A DNA stretch of 64,000 bases from Plutella xylostella (lineage: Eukaryota; Arthropoda; Insecta; Lepidoptera; Plutellidae), in NCBI RefSeq assembly GCF_932276165.1, contig NC_064008.1, forward strand, positions 4,345,001 to 4,409,000, given 5' to 3'. A program made the position numbers and the translations under genes. Positions 23,236-35,674 of the stretch are shown in pieces; position 1 is the first letter of the stretch; each line of letters opens with the position of its first letter. A model generated the notes under the pieces. It saw only the letters and a program-made list of their open reading frames with translations, was not told the DNA's origin and ran no database searches.

Positions 23236-24475
23236 TTTTTTTTTCAATAGTTTCTGTTAGGTACCTATTTAGGAAAATAATTCAATACAAACTAAATCAT
23301 CAAATTTTCCTCTTTAAAATATTCAGACACCACAAACTCATACTGCTGTAACTTACATGTGACGGAATTTGAACTCGCATCTATGTCGTGAGACGCCTTC
23401 TCAACTGGGCTACCGCTAAGTTAAAGTTCCCTCGTACGGAGGCCACAAACATGTTTGTCCCGACTTTGCTCAACAATAAAAGCTAAAAGCTAGGTTTTAT
23501 TCTCGAATGTCAAAAGGTGACCTGATTTCTCGCACATTTTACTGTAATAGTAGAGGTGGGTTACAAAGTTGGAATATATAATTTGACACTTTCCGACATT
23601 GAGTATATCCGAGTCGCCCTTGTTCTATGCTGCTCGAGTCGTATTCAATATGAACTTTTTTATGGAAGAATGATACTCGCTCGCGTTCTAGTAAAGATAA
23701 AAAAAACTGAATTTGACACAATTCGACAAAAAAATTAAGGAAACTTCACATAACAAAACGAAGAACTGAATGTTGCTGTTAAGAGGGTTAAAAAGGCACC
23801 AAATTTTATCTGCATGTGCTGTGGACAATAAGGCCACAGCGCTGGTTTTTAGTATAATTATAAGGTGACCTCAGTCACGGACACATGTATTTCGTCCGCC
23901 CATAATTATTGTCACCTAAATTCATAAGTTTAACGTTGGAGTAGAATCGAATATAATGGACATTATTCATACTTGGTCGTCAGGTCGAGACGAGAAATAA
24001 TGAATGAATAAAAAGGGCTGTTCTTAAAATACACATGAACAACATTTGTAAAAAAATATATTAATAGAAAGTAAGTAGGTACTTACACAATAATATCTGA
24101 ATGTACGAAAGAATCTAAATATTATAATATTTATGAAAACCCACAGTATGAAAATCAATTTCCTCCAACTTTGATATCGAAATACTCCGCATATTTTCCT
24201 TAAAAGCATAATTAAAAGGAAAAAAAGCTAAAAGGTTGCCACTTTCGTCTATTTATTAAATTCACCAGTTCAAAGAAGATCTCTTTTTGTATAAACCCAA
24301 GATATTCATGTTAATTCAGAGCATAATTTGGTTATCAAGTTCATAAAAATACAAAGAGGAAACTTATTACGGATATTGAATTATTAAATACCAAAGAAAT
24401 AAGTCATCATTAATTTAATATAATAATATTTTCAACGTATATTAGCCAGATATTTTTCATTTAAATAATAAATGA
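23236..24475. other. Mostly unassigned; one tRNA-like segment
   Basis: At 23350-23425 (minus strand) TAGCGGTAGCCCAGTTGAG and GCGAGTTCAAATTCC resemble A and B boxes, suggesting a decayed SINE head. Nothing else is recognised. Confidence 0.4.
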
Positions 24476-24479
24476 ATTC

Positions 24480-24690
24480 GAAGCGTCCTCAGCCATTGGA
24501 TGGGTGACCGATTTCAAGTGGTTGTTTTCTGGACGCTTCCGTGCTTCGGACGGCACGTTAAGCCGTGGTCCCGGTTACGGCACCCGCACTAGGCCAGCGT
24601 GGTGGACTACGCCTAAACCCTTCCTTCATTGAAAGGAGACCCGTGCCCCACCAGTGGGGACGTGATGGGTCGTGATGATGATGATTTTTC
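24480..24690 (+). mobile_element. SINE-like repeat with (GAT)n tail
   Basis: CATTGGATGGGTGACCGATT and TTCCGTGCTTCGGACGGCAC resemble the internal-promoter region of 5S-derived SINEs. The 3' part, GTGCCCCACCAGTGGGGACG followed by GTGATGATGATGATT, resembles the trinucleotide-tailed 3' ends of RTE-type LINEs. It is likely a SINE that borrowed a LINE tail. The 5S resemblance is by eye only. Confidence 0.55.
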
Positions 24691-25209
24691 ATTCGTTGCG
24701 AGGAAAACATCTTAACGCAAAGCGAAGCTGGCATTTCGATCGCATGCTTAAAGCTATAAACCAATATTGATACTGGCCAACACAACTGTTCATCCAGTGT
24801 TGGTTCGTGCGAAAATCTTAGTAAGATATCGAACTAAATACCGAGTCTGCTAAAAGCATTAATGGTTTTTCTCGGAAATAGGACGAGTTATCGTCGGGAG
24901 CTTTGTTTTATGTACATTAAATTCTGATAGCTTTAGGGCAAATATTATTATAGAGTTTTACTTATTAGCGTGTCGATGACTAACAGTAACTAGAGTAGGA
25001 TTAGGGTTGACCACTTTCAAATTATCAGTCGTTCACCTTGATGATTCTGTGAGTTTTTAATATTAAACATAAATTTAAACGTCATTCATCGATTAATAAT
25101 TGAAACCATTTTAGGTTTTAAAAACCTAAAACCTCACCTTTAGTTCAACCGGGGAATAAGAATGATATTCTTTAATCAAACTTTAGGCCTCAATGAATTA
25201 TTCTGATTT
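24691..25209. other. Nothing recognised
   Basis: AT-rich sequence without supported features. Confidence 0.5.
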
Positions 25210-25374
25210 GAATATGGAATACTAAATGGCAATAGGCCCGCCCCCTATTACATTGGGACTAACATGACACTCTGGCGAAAAGTGGGTGCAGCAATGCACC
25301 TCTGCCTACCCCGCAAGGGAGTACATTAGTACAAGGCGTGAGTGTGTGTGTGTGTGTGTGAATATGGAATACTA
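25210..25374 (+). mobile_element. Short retroposon with (TG)n tail and 15-bp target duplication
   Basis: GAATATGGAATACTA occurs at 25210-25224 and again at 25360-25374. The 135 bp between contain GGCCCGCCCCCTATTACATT, AAAGTGGGTGCAGCAATGCA, CTACCCCGCAAGGGAGTACA and a terminal (TG)n. The exact flanking repeat shows retroposition. A copy of the same family, interrupted by a GC-rich element, lies around 35675-36227 in the opposite orientation. Confidence 0.8.
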
Positions 25375-25396
25375 GAAGGTCTTCTAGTATTCCATA
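25363..25396. repeat. Perfect 16-bp-arm palindrome
   Basis: TATGGAATACTAGAAG, GT, then the exact complement. The left arm overlaps the right target duplication of the preceding retroposon, so the foldback was probably already at the insertion site. Confidence 0.7.
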
Positions 25397-26921
25397 CATA
25401 CAATCATGACTGCTCACTAAATATAATATAAGTAATCATTGGTATGGCTACCAATATTTACCAGAATCGGGGCCAGAGCTCAAATGAGAAAGCGTGACTT
25501 GGATACTAAAGGCTATCTTGACTTAGAATTAGTTACTTCAACTTAGATCATAGTATAATAAGGAAACATACTGCTCTTTACTCACTACCGATTTCCAACC
25601 TTAACGCATGTGGTTTTGGGTGACATTTGAATGAGAAAACCGAAATAGTTAGCGAGATAAAGTCCTTGTATAAATAATTATGTGTCCGCTGAAATTATTC
25701 TGTAGATTGTGACGAGTAATTGCTTATTTACTCAACTGGGGAAAAGATTTCGTGACTTGTTTCTTGGATTTCTTATGTAAATTTATGAGTCTCGTTTTTA
25801 AGCCAGACTTATTCTACTTACCTATTTCTGAATGAATAATATACTACACATAATATAATAATATATCTTCTTGCACGTCGAATAAACTAGGGCCTTTGAA
25901 CCATCAGCAGATCCATCCAAATGCGATTTATGAGTACTGAATTGGAAAAAAAGCACTAACACCCCGACAGAAAATAGGAAAGGATACAACAGACTTTTGA
26001 GTTGTTACAAATTGAATAAAATTACAAATTGTTTGGTAAAATTCAAAATAATGAATTAATGAACGTCGCTTAGTATTCATTCAGCGCAAACGAAAGTTCC
26101 GCGATTCAAGATAGGCACCGCATTAAAAATTAATTGAAAACGCTCCCCCTCCCCCCTTCCCCGTATCTACCCTTTCTACCCCCTACTCTGAAAAAGTTTA
26201 ATTTGCTAAGAAACTCCAACTTTGACAAAGTAATGCCTTTATGAAGTTGTCCCGTAACTTTTTATTTTTCAATAAATAAAAAAACCAGTCATATAATATC
26301 TGTAGCGCAGTCACGTTGAAAAATTTCTAATCATCAAAGTGTACTTTGAAATAAATAATAAGTAAGTAATGGTGGAATGAGTAACTCTTTAAACCGAGTT
26401 TTCGGAGGAATTTTCAAACTTTTGGTTCTTTTCAAGTGTTATCAATTGAGTATGGCACTCGTTAAACTTTTCTGGGAACGTAGGTAAATATCTCTAATAC
26501 TGAGAATTCATTCTTGTTGTGATTTGTCACATTTTACATACATAAACATATTTATGTAGAAAATACAGGGAAAATAGCCTCCTGACACCTGGCGTGCTAT
26601 GAGTAGGACATTGAAAAAAATATAATATATAGTTTAAAAATACATATATTAAAAGTTTTATGGAGTATCCCTGTTATTCCTTTAAAGTATTATAAAGTAC
26701 CTATCCCTTAAACAATTTGTTCTTTGACAGAGTGACAAAACAGTACAGTAGTTAAAATTTTGTTTTTTTTTTTAAATTTAATAACAGTGTATTCATTTAT
26801 ACCTCTCGGGGTCAGGAGGATAGTCCTTTCTTTAGTGTAATTTCAAAGGACAGAGGTAAAAAGCTTATTTATACTTTTGTTTATATACTTACCTACGCAC
26901 GAGAAATGAAGAAGTTCCAGT
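25397..26921. other. Mostly unassigned; half of a palindromic MITE
   Basis: At 26708-26755 ACAATTTGTTCTTTGACAGA and GTGACAAAACAGTACAGTAG match one arm of the MITE at 29286-29394. A pyrimidine-rich CTCCCCCTCCCCCC run is at 26141-26158. No gene is recognised. Confidence 0.45.
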
Positions 26922-27185
26922 GATATAATAATTATAATAATAATATGTGGGGACATTTCACACACGGCCATCCGACCCCAAGCTAGGCAGAACCTGTGTT
27001 ATGGGTGTCGGACAACTGATATATCTACATAAATACATAGATAGATAGATACTAAATATAAATATCAACACCCAAGACCCGAGTACAAATATCTGTCATT
27101 AAACAAATATCTGCCCCAGCCGGGAATCGAACCCGGGACCTTCGGCTCAGTAGTCAGGGTCCCTAACCACTACGCCATTCGGTCG
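26922..27185 (-). mobile_element. tRNA-derived SINE family A, full length
   Basis: The head, read on the minus strand from about 27185, contains ATGGCGTAGTGGTTAGGG (A box) and GGGTTCGATTCCCGG (B box). The body has the (TATC)n run and ends GGCCGTGTGTGAAATG, then TCCCCACATATT, with an (ATT)n-type tail at 26922-26945. It is the most complete copy in the window. Confidence 0.85.
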
Positions 27186-27521
27186 TCGTCGTCATATGGA
27201 ATGGTAATGGTAGGTGGCACTTTTCATTGCTCGAGACTGTATTATTTATCGCACTTGATGTTGAACCCTAAACAAGTGCTCAAACTAACCAAATGAGTTG
27301 AAAGCTCATAAAAACTTTATTAGCCTACTTTCATAAGATTGATGAGTTATCAGCGTCCATAAGATTGATGTGCGTGGTGCTGCCATAAAAAAACTTTTTA
27401 TAGACCTTTAACATAAAATACTGCACAATAAACATGACAATGCAAATGTACATATTGCTTCTAATACAAAAGTAGGATTCCAATCCGTTTAATAATAAAG
27501 TAATGAAGATAGGTAAGTATA
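27186..27521. other. Short unassigned stretch with one MITE end
   Basis: GGTGGCACTTTTCATTGCTCG near 27213-27232 resembles a terminus of the TACACTC MITE family. Nothing else is seen. Confidence 0.4.
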
Positions 27522-27714
27522 CAGGTTGTTGCAAAAAGGGTATGCTAAGCCGAAAGGGGGTGACTCAGGGGGTCATCCTGAACAACTTTTGAAAATTCAT
27601 AATTTTTTTTTTTTTTTTCATAGAAACTTTGTTGGTCACGTGACTTTTTACTTTAGAGAAAGTTTTTTTTTGCGAATTTCTAAAACTCGTATACCCTTTT
27701 GGCAACACTCTGTA
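27520..27714 (+). mobile_element. CAGG...TTGCAAAAAGGGTAT MITE
   Basis: Runs from CAGGTTGTTGCAAAAAGGGT to CCCTTTTGGCAACACTCTG with TA outside each end, consistent with a Tc1/mariner-type passenger. The interior has AGAAACTTTGTTGGTCACGT, which is present reverse-complemented in the fragment at 55808-55985. A stray end (CCCTTTTTGCAACACCTTGT) is at 34505-34526. Non-coding. Confidence 0.7.
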
Positions 27715-27811
27715 TAATAAATATAAGATACATAGTACAGTACATACACTCACTTTTACATTGCTCGTAAGTGTAATACGGTAATGAATAAAATGATGCA
27801 TGACTGTCATA

Positions 27812-27945
27812 CATACATATGCACTCACGACTGTAATCCCCGAAGGGGCAGTCAGAGGTGGCTCACAAGCGAGCCAACCACTTTTCGCAGCACATTTGTA
27901 CTCACGTGATAGATTGCAAACCATATCGCCGTTTTGGGATAAGAT
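27812..27945 (-). repeat. Fragment of the 18-kb SINE family
   Basis: TATGCACTCACGACTGTAAT, GTGGCTCACAAGCGAGCC and CCATATCGCCGTTTTG match 18785-18905 closely in the same orientation. The tRNA-like head is absent. Confidence 0.75.
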
Positions 27946-28328
27946 GACTGTCAAATGGTTAAATAAAATAAAACTATTTGACTTGCAATAATAAAAAACA
28001 CCTCATAAAAAAAAAATTACAACTAGCTTCCTGCGAAAAATATAAAATTTCTTTGAGGAAATTCAGACACACCTCTTTATAAAACTACTCGTACTTATAC
28101 CCACTCAAAGGGTTTTTCATAGAAGCTGAGGAATCCTGATTAATGTTAAACGGTAGGTTCCTTAATTAAACGATATTTTAAAATCTAAAGTTTTTTTTAA
28201 TTGATGTTTCTGTCAGGCAAATTGCCTTTACTTTGGTGATTAGTAAAACTTTTTATATTTTTTAGCTTTTAAGCAGTTGCTATAATTAATTAAAGAGTGA
28301 TGAGATTGAATTAAAAAATGTACACTTA
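27946..28328. other. Nothing recognised
   Basis: AT-rich sequence; no feature supported. Confidence 0.5.
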
Positions 28329-28676
28329 TACAGGCTGATGTTTTATCAGTGTATTTCCCATGGCCAGTCCTATGTGCCTGAGATACTGGACAACTTTTTT
28401 TTACTAGACCAACACCCTAAAATCGCATATTTTTTATGAAAAACTCTTTATTGTAGCATTTAAAAAAACTATTAAGTAGTAATAAAAAAATTAAATTATG
28501 TCAGTGATGTCCTAAATAGGTTTTTAAAAACTAAAGTAATGGCCACCACATACCGAATAACCCGGTACACCAGAGTATGTATGGCCGAAACGTACGGTGG
28601 AGCTGATTTTTCTAACACGATTTCAGGAACAAATCCGGAAACGGAAACGTCAATGACAAATTTCCACCACCCTGTA
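28329..28676. mobile_element. Possible TA-flanked DNA element with short TIRs
   Basis: TA then CAGGCTG at the left and CACCCTG then TA at the right, about 344 bp apart. The ends resemble the CAGGGTG termini of the 13.7-kb MITE, but the TIR is only 7 bp with one mismatch. The interior is unlike other copies here. Confidence 0.45.
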
Positions 28677-29136
28677 CAGTGTCTAAGTACACTGCATATA
28701 ATACTGCTCTGGGCTACCTCTTATCCATTCACGAGGCAAGGAAATGAGGTGAGCCACCGCCTCGGCGAAAAGCATTAAAATTTTATTCATAAATTCTACC
28801 CTCTGATGAAAAATTTTAAGTGACTTTCTCACTGTATAACTGAAAATCTCTCGCTTCCTTGCGTTTTGCCTGCAATTAATAGTCGTATTGTTGGTCTCTG
28901 AATGACAACCGTATTAAAAGGTTAAACTAGAGGTGTTAAAAGATTAATTAAGTTTAATTTTACACTAATTGAAGAAGTATTTACATGGCAAGTACGTAAC
29001 TATACTTTATACTTATGAATAATACTGCTTTTCAATTCGATCTTTTTATACATAGGTATAATATATAAATTTAAATTAACAAAATATAGATGCTACATAT
29101 TATGTAACAGCTTGATCTCACCAAGCGGGATACTCT
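28677..29136. other. Nothing recognised
   Basis: The 79-codon frame ending at 28778 has no recognisable domain and mostly lies in the preceding element. Confidence 0.45.

Positions 29137-29214
<78 letters not shown>
29137..29214. repeat. Compound microsatellite (TA)n(TC)n(AC)n
   Basis: About 19 TA units, about 11 CT/TC units and about 7 CA units follow one another without interruption. It generates spurious open frames on both strands. Confidence 0.95.
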
Positions 29215-29285
29215 AATACGGGCGCGTACAATATGCACATTCCTCTGAAACTGAATGTATTTCACGTAACCTGCACACTTCGCAG

Positions 29286-29394
29286 GTTAGTGGATGCTTT
29301 AGCTATTGAACTGTTTTGTCCCTCTCTGTCAAAGAACAATTTGTTCTCTGTCAGAGAGTGACAGAACAGTTCAATAGCTAAAGCGTCCAGTAAC
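29286..29394. mobile_element. Palindromic MITE, ~50-bp arms
   Basis: GTTAGTGGATGCTTTAGC...TATTGAACTGTTTTGTC is mirrored by GACAGAACAGTTCAATA...GCTAAAGCGTCCAGTAAC. The two arms are nearly complementary over 50 bp with the core AGAACAATTTGTTCT. A half copy is at 26708-26755. Confidence 0.75.
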
Positions 29395-30031
29395 ATTTTT
29401 ATGAATAAGGGGGTTAAAATTTGGCTATTTTTCCGCTTATCAGCGCTGGTTCGGCAAAGTGTGTAAAACTATAAAATAGCTAGCTATAACTTTTCAGCTT
29501 CCTTTCTGTAAACGGCCTTAAATGAGATGGTAAGTACCATTGCTATGGGTAAGAAGCTATACTTATGATTAGTAACTGTACATTTTGTATCGGTAATATT
29601 ATATGAGAGAAAATAAACCTTCTGTATCAAACCTCACCGATACCCTCAGGTATAAAACAGTTACAAACCCAAAGGGTTCTAAACAAAAAATACTCGGGAA
29701 AACATACGCAATAACAAATAAAAAAAAAAACACATAAAAGAGATTCTTCCGCACACAAACACACAGGTACTTTCGACCGAAAACAAGAATCTATTTTCTC
29801 CTAAATTACAAAGGAAGGCCTGATCATTCGTTGCGAAAGCTCAATTTGTCTTGAACGGTCGCCCTGTGTGGAATGGCCCAACAATAAATTGAAGGAATTT
29901 TGACCTTTTTGCTATCGCTATTTCATTGCATACCGAAAGTTTATTCGGAACTTCTAAGCGATCCTCTGTTGGACTTATAGTGGACACGTGTAGATAAGGC
30001 AATTAAATAGAATTAAATACTTTATTGATGA
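29395..30031. other. Nothing recognised
   Basis: Non-coding sequence without supported features. Confidence 0.5.
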
Positions 30032-30246
30032 CTAGCTGTTCCCGCGAGCTACGCTTCGCCTTAAAAAGTTTTCCCGTTACAATTCCGGGATAAAAAGTAG
30101 CCTATATTCTAGTGTGTATGGTCTAGACTAGACCATATGTATACCAAATTTAATTCAAATCCGTTTAGTAGTTTTGGCGTGAAAGAGTTACAGACAGACA
30201 GACACAGTTACTTTTGCATTTATAATATTACGAGTATAAGTTAGGA
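30032..30246 (-). mobile_element. Lep1-type Helitron, full length
   Basis: The 3' CTAG is at 30032-30035 and the 5' TCCTAACTTATACTCGTAAT begins at 30246. It is inserted between A and T. A local GTCTAGACTAGAC duplication is at about 30119-30131. Non-coding. Confidence 0.85.
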
Positions 30247-30937
30247 TGATGATGATTATAAATTATAGGATGTGGTAACTACTATAAAAATGTTGCCTGT
30301 TTCACAATGTCTTTATAAAATAGATTTGTGTGATAAAACTAAATATTATGTAACTTTCTAAAATATAAATTAATGTAGGCCTAATTTTGCTACTGAAAAA
30401 ATAATATACCAACGTAATGTATTTTTTCACGACTTTAAAAATTCGTATAAAAATAAATAAATTAAAAAAAAACGGATGAAAAGAGCAGTGTTTTTTCCTT
30501 TATCAGGCTATATATAATGTTATTCTATTACATAGTTACAATTAATTTAGTATGGTAATATGAAGACCTTTTTTTTTGTTTAGAGCTGAAACACTACGTA
30601 CTTTTAATGGCCAAATTCAAATTACCAACCTAAAGTGAAATAAATCTATCTGAATTATATAGGTAGGCTCAAGAAATTTTCTTACTCGTGCAAAAATGAG
30701 CATTTCGGTTAGGTATTCGTGGAAATTTCGTTTTCCAATAACAAAGAAAAACAGAATTGATTGATTGGCATGCCATTGCCAATAAACGGACGTCCTATAC
30801 ATATATTATAAACCAGGCATCAAAAGGAAAAGCATTTTACTCTGTGTCGAATAAGTAGGCATGCTGTGTTTATCATTTATCATTCATATACACTCGCCCA
30901 TGGAAGTAATAGGTGTACGTAAGTACTTATTACTTCC
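30247..30937. other. Nothing recognised
   Basis: AT-rich sequence; no supported gene. Confidence 0.5.
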
Positions 30938-31271
30938 ATTCCATGCACTAACAGGACATTGTTGCGTGAATAAACACTTATATACCATAGTTAACTCAAC
31001 TAATCCTTTATTTAGGACATGTAAGGAAGTAGATGAGACGGTTGAACATATTCTGTTAGCTTGTCCACCTACTACAGAAACAAGATTATCTATTCTTGGG
31101 CCAACAAAGCGCCTATCTCAGCTATTGCAACACCCATGCTTGCTACTCCAGTTTACTCGGGAGCTAGGCTGGCTGAGCTGAAATCAAGAGGATATGTACA
31201 AAGGTTCCACTCATGAGAGCCACGTACAGGAACTTCACCCCCTATCAGAATAGAATAGAATTCCATGCACT
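30938..31271 (+). mobile_element. 5'-truncated LINE insertion with 12-bp target duplication
   Basis: ATTCCATGCACT flanks the insertion at 30938-30949 and 31260-31271. The 310-bp insert codes for the last ~77 residues of a LINE ORF2 and a short 3' UTR ending in an (AATAG)n tail. The same 3' UTR (GTTCC...GAGAGCCA...TTCAC/TACACCCC) recurs at 44345-44432. Confidence 0.85.
30951..31181 (+). pseudogene. C-terminal remnant of LINE ORF2 protein
   Basis: Reads LTGHCCVNKHLYTI, then CKEVDETVEHILLACP and RELGWLS before the stop. This resembles the C-terminal Cys/His region that follows the reverse transcriptase in several insect LINE clades (R1/Jockey/LOA-like). The first Cys of the usual Cys-x2-Cys pair is Phe here. 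All catalytic domains are missing because the insertion is 5'-truncated, so no function is expected. The clade is uncertain. Confidence 0.65.
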
Positions 31272-31628
31272 CGCCCATTGCTCGTGACTCTCTATAAAGA
31301 ACAAAGTTTGCAAATAGGTATGTCAATATGTATTTGTAATAAACAAGCCCAAAAACTAATGGAGCCATTTAAATTATTTTCATAACAGATGTTTATTGCC
31401 TATAACTCTTTTTTAAAACTTGTATATTTATTGCTGTGCCAAGTACCTACTATGTATTATAATATAAGGCTATGTCCACACCAGATCCACAGCGTCAAAG
31501 ACTGACTGCACGTGTGTTTTACATTCAGTTCTAAATGAGAAGAGGTGCACTTCTAATCTCCCCGCTCAGCGGTTCTCAAACATATTTTCAAGTGCAAACA
31601 TTAATTTTTACGCTGTCCGACATGCGGC

Positions 31629-31700
31629 AGCCATAACACAGGTTCTGCCTAGCTTGGGTCGGATGGCCGTGTATGAGATGTTTCCACATATTTATTATTT
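31629..31700 (+). repeat. SINE family A 3' fragment
   Basis: CCATAACACAGGTTCTGCCT, CTTGGGTCGGATGGCCGTG, ATGTTTCCACATA and an (ATTT)n tail. Only the last ~70 bp of the family A SINE are present. Confidence 0.75.
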
Positions 31701-32689
31701 ATTTATTCGGAATTCTTGTGAATCGTTAGTATTTTGACCGGATAGCGCATTGTACCTTGTCTAAGTATACATATGAAGCAACAAATATAAAGTAATTGGC
31801 TAGCAAGCGGTATCAGTAAAAAAAAGTTATTTTGTATATGCATTTCTGCATTGTACATGATACGTTACATCAGCTTTTCATTAAGATAAAATAACGTATC
31901 TCAATCAACACGGTAGTAAATACCTATAGAATTACATAAATATATAATGAATGTACCTACTACGGCCAATAATTGTTTTCATGATTATTATTAATGTTGT
32001 AAAGTTAATTTCCGGTGCGGAAATTCAAATTGTCAGAGCTTCAAATTTTAGTTTCATTCATTCAAAACCAATACCAATTATTCACAAATTCGTACTAAAA
32101 CATAAAATATTACATAAGTAAGTCTGACAAGTATATCTTACGCAGTAGGCACTAGGCAGCCTAAAGGTGAATTGGTGCACACAACAATTGTCATACTACT
32201 ATTCTACTCATAATATAAAGAAGGTTCTGCTACGGTTGATCTAGTCAAATGAGAAGCTTAACTTGTGTGAATTAAAAGCTGACAATAAGTATAAACTATT
32301 TTACTAAACGTTGAGAAACACTGCATTTTCTGGACAGGACACGGCCAAATTAAACTGGACAGAGACGTTTGCAATCTACCGGCTATGTTGACCCTCATCC
32401 TACTGGAAATAAAGACTATTTTCTCTTAAGGGAGGTCCGATGAATGGAGATTGTAATTTGAAAGGAGTTTAACTCGTGTGTACGCTTTTAATCTAGTGTG
32501 ATAAAACACTAGAGACACTAAAGGGGTATAAGTCCTCTTTCATTCGAAATATATAAATGGAACACAGCAGTTTTAACAGGATAATTTATGCTTGTACTAA
32601 ATAATTCTTTAGAAATAAGGATTTTAAAAAGTAAGTACAATAATAATACCATATGCTCTTTCTAGATGTGTAGCCTTAGTTCTTTGTGC
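31701..32689. other. Nothing recognised
   Basis: About 1 kb of AT-rich sequence without supported features. Confidence 0.5.
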
Positions 32690-32825
32690 TCATTCTAATA
32701 CGGCTTGCGAGTCACGACCAATCACGTGAGTGCAAATGTACACTGAAAATCGAGTGACTCGCGTGCGAGCCACTTCTGACTATCCCTTCGGGGATTATAA
32801 TCGTGAGCATGATTGTGTATACCCA
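32690..32825 (+). repeat. Diverged fragment of the 18-kb SINE family
   Basis: CACGTGAGTGCAAATGTACA, GCGTGCGAGCCACTTCTGAC and CTTCGGGGATTATAATCGTG align with the reverse complement of 27830-27910. It is older than the other two copies. Confidence 0.6.
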
Positions 32826-32844
32826 CAAAGCGTATACCTGTGTA

Positions 32845-33080
32845 CAATACTCTTTATTTGCACCAAAATAGAACAACATACAAAAAACAAAACTTAAAAA
32901 TAAAAACAGTACAAAAAGGCGGCCTTATTGCTTATAGCAATCTCTACCAGACAACCTTTGGATGGAAGAGTTATAAAAAAAAATAGAAATAGAATTAGAG
33001 GTAGCTGAGGTGCAAGTGTATAATACACTACTTAAACACTACATACACTAAATAAATAAATATAGCAAGAAAATAAATTA
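32845..33080 (-). repeat. CR1-group LINE 3' UTR with hairpin
   Basis: On the minus strand it reads GGTTGTCTGGTAGAGATTGC, TATAAGCAATAAGGCCGCC, and ends with GTGCAAATAAAGAGTATTG. The hairpin 32927-32941 has arms ATTGCT/AGCAAT with a TAT loop. It is a 5'-truncated tail of the same lineage as the LINE at 39.6-43.1 kb. Confidence 0.65.
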
Positions 33081-34017
33081 ATAAATACATACATACATAC
33101 TTAGCTTAGTATTTTGAGACCTCTGCATATTACATTATTCAAAAATATGTGATGGACGTGATGGCGATGAAAATTTTACAGATGGGAATTATTTTAAACT
33201 TGTTTGTTATCCCTTATTTGAATTTTCAGAATTACAAAACTCCGCTACATTACACAGAAATTACGCGATTGAAAACAAAACGCATTTATCAAGATATCTT
33301 TAAACTCAGATCAGCATACACATCGACATATTGGCTGCCCCTCCAATCCCCCTTGTTAGGTAATACCGCGCTTATATCGGTAACGCAGCTGCGTCCAATT
33401 TATGGCTTAACCTTTCCTCCTTTCAGATGGAATTGAAGACTGTAAATTATACTTGAAACCCGAATAAGGCGCAAGTTACGACGGCAACATTAATGGCAGA
33501 TCAGTTTAGGAAGATAGCCTGAATAGGATAGGGACCTACATTTTTAGGTTGTCTAAATCTAACCTAACTTGTATTATCCCTAAGGTGCAACTATTATGTT
33601 TGGTTTGACGGAAGGCGGGGAATGGCCATAATGTGTATTTGTCCATTTGTATTACAGGATGTATTATAGGTATTATAAACATTAAAGTACTGAGGGATCT
33701 CGGACAACAAACCTTTCATGGTAATATGTGATGTATAGTATAAAACCTTTTGTAACATATTTTGTTATCTGACCTTTTTAAGGCGACCGTGATTGGTTCT
33801 TCCCGGATAATAATTCCATCTTACTATGATTTTTCAGGAGTATTTTCCGAGAGTCATGCTTGGCGAATTGCGGTAACTAAAACTAAATGGACACGCGGAA
33901 GGAATTGCTAATAATTTGACAATCAGCTACTGACGCTAATCTATCAATAAGTATAATGTATAATGTATAATGTATTTTCCTATACTTCATGTTTTGTCGT
34001 TGATACGAATTCGATAG
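33081..34017. other. Nothing recognised
   Basis: A 95-codon frame (33149-33436) has no recognised domain. There is a short (ATAC)n run just before. No gene is supported. Confidence 0.45.
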
Positions 34018-34093
34018 GAAAGTCTTTTTATTAGTTTCTAACGTTACCGACAGGGGCGCTGATCAAGATCTCATACAAATTGCTATCGAATTA
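34018..34093. mobile_element. Very small MITE, AATTCGATAG termini
   Basis: 76 bp bounded by AATTCGATAG and CTATCGAATT, containing AACGTTACCGACAGGGGCGC and TGATCAAGATC. An inverted, decayed copy is at 598-682. Confidence 0.55.
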
Positions 34094-35674
34094 CGCTGGC
34101 AACTTGAGTTAGCAGTACTTGTGATAGGTCTACTGTTAAGGTTTCGGTTTTGCCAATTATTTTTGATTTGATTTGATTTTTTTCAAATATTTATTTCTCT
34201 GTTCCATTTTATTTTATTGACTTTTATATTGCAGTATTTAAACTAGTATTTATAGAAATGATTGCGTTTTGATTGTAGCTGATATGTTATTTGTATAAAA
34301 ATAAATAAGATATACGTAATAACATAATATATTCTACATAGCATTTTCTTACTTTACTTGTACACCCATATTTATATAGGTACTAAGCCGAGTCACGAGA
34401 CCAAGAAAGTTTCTGTGGAATATGATATAAATATTTTGATCACGAATTTTGAAATTCTGATTTAATTTTTGGTCTTACATATAATATGCTGCACACGTAG
34501 GTTTCCGCGTAGGGAACCCTTTTTGCAACACCTTGTGTTAGGTGCGTAGGTAGGTCAATGATCGTCTGCTGATGAAAAATGAAAAATGGCCCACAAATCG
34601 GAGCCACAACACTCGGTCCTCGACTTTCCTCACATTTTGTAGTAAATAGAAAAAGCATGAAATATTTTAACGAGTAGGTTTATCGTACATTACATCCAAA
34701 ACGACGAGATCATAATTGAATTAATTACGTATTTAATTAACGAGTAAAACATCAAAGCATTCATGAGGTTTGTTATTGCGCGAACAAATACAAACATTGA
34801 GATTTTATAACATTTATTTTATTAATTAACTATGTTTTATAAGCTTATATAGCTTTTTGCCCGAGATTGTTTGAACTTTTATTATTTTTATCTTTTAGAA
34901 TTATGGAATAGATGATGGTGGTGAATGTGTCTAATTATTTACTTCATCCTGAAGTTTGTAGTGTAGTATATATTCAGTGGACACTAAATAGTATAAAATA
35001 AACTAAATTAATTTACCAAACTATCACAGAATAGCATTATCAGATGCAAAGATAATTCGACCAATGAAAGAAAGCCCGTTTAATAAGATATCTCATGAAA
35101 ATGGGACTATCAATCCTATCAGATCCTATTTAGGACGGAATTGTTTATAGATTGCTGAATAAGGATCGGGTTTTATTTGGAGTGAAATGCGCATTTGTCT
35201 TGAACTCACCTTAGAAAAGAAATTTGGGGTAGTAAGGTGTGAGTAACCGATTTAACCAAAACCTTAGTTATTTATTATTGCCATTTACTTACAGGGTTAC
35301 ACTAAACATTTCTACAGAACAGACACAAATACCTACACAAATTTATAAGATCCATCTTTCTCCGTCGGGACTGCAAAGTTTATTAAAATGCTTTTATGAT
35401 ATCACTCTTTCCGCAGGAGTATTTTTATATGTTTTATAAGTATCAATATCGTAACTTTTCATTTTAGTATTTTTTCCTTTATAAAATCTGCATTTTAATT
35501 ACTTTTTTTGCATGTAAAATCCATTCAATCACTATTGCCGTTTTTTGCCTGCCTTCCGTACTCCAATTACTTCAATGTAAAACAAAATATCTGACACGTA
35601 CGCCCACTTATTTGCATTTTGATTAGCGGAGCCGGCGTATTATGTATCAGCAAACTGCTATAACATAAAATACA
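34094..35674. other. Nothing recognised except a MITE end
   Basis: A stray terminus of the TTGCAAAAAGGG family lies at 34505-34526. The rest is AT-rich and unassigned. Confidence 0.45.

Noticed and set aside
26922..27185. Functional tRNA gene at the SINE heads
   Set aside because: A and B boxes are present but each head runs into the same repeated body and AT-rich tail, and copies recur across the window, so these are SINEs.
29071..29309. Frames rich in Ile-Tyr, Ser-Leu and His-Thr repeats
   Set aside because: Produced by the (TA)n(TC)n(AC)n microsatellite.
33149..33436. 95-codon plus-strand frame
   Set aside because: No recognisable motif or homology, no promoter or splice context seen.
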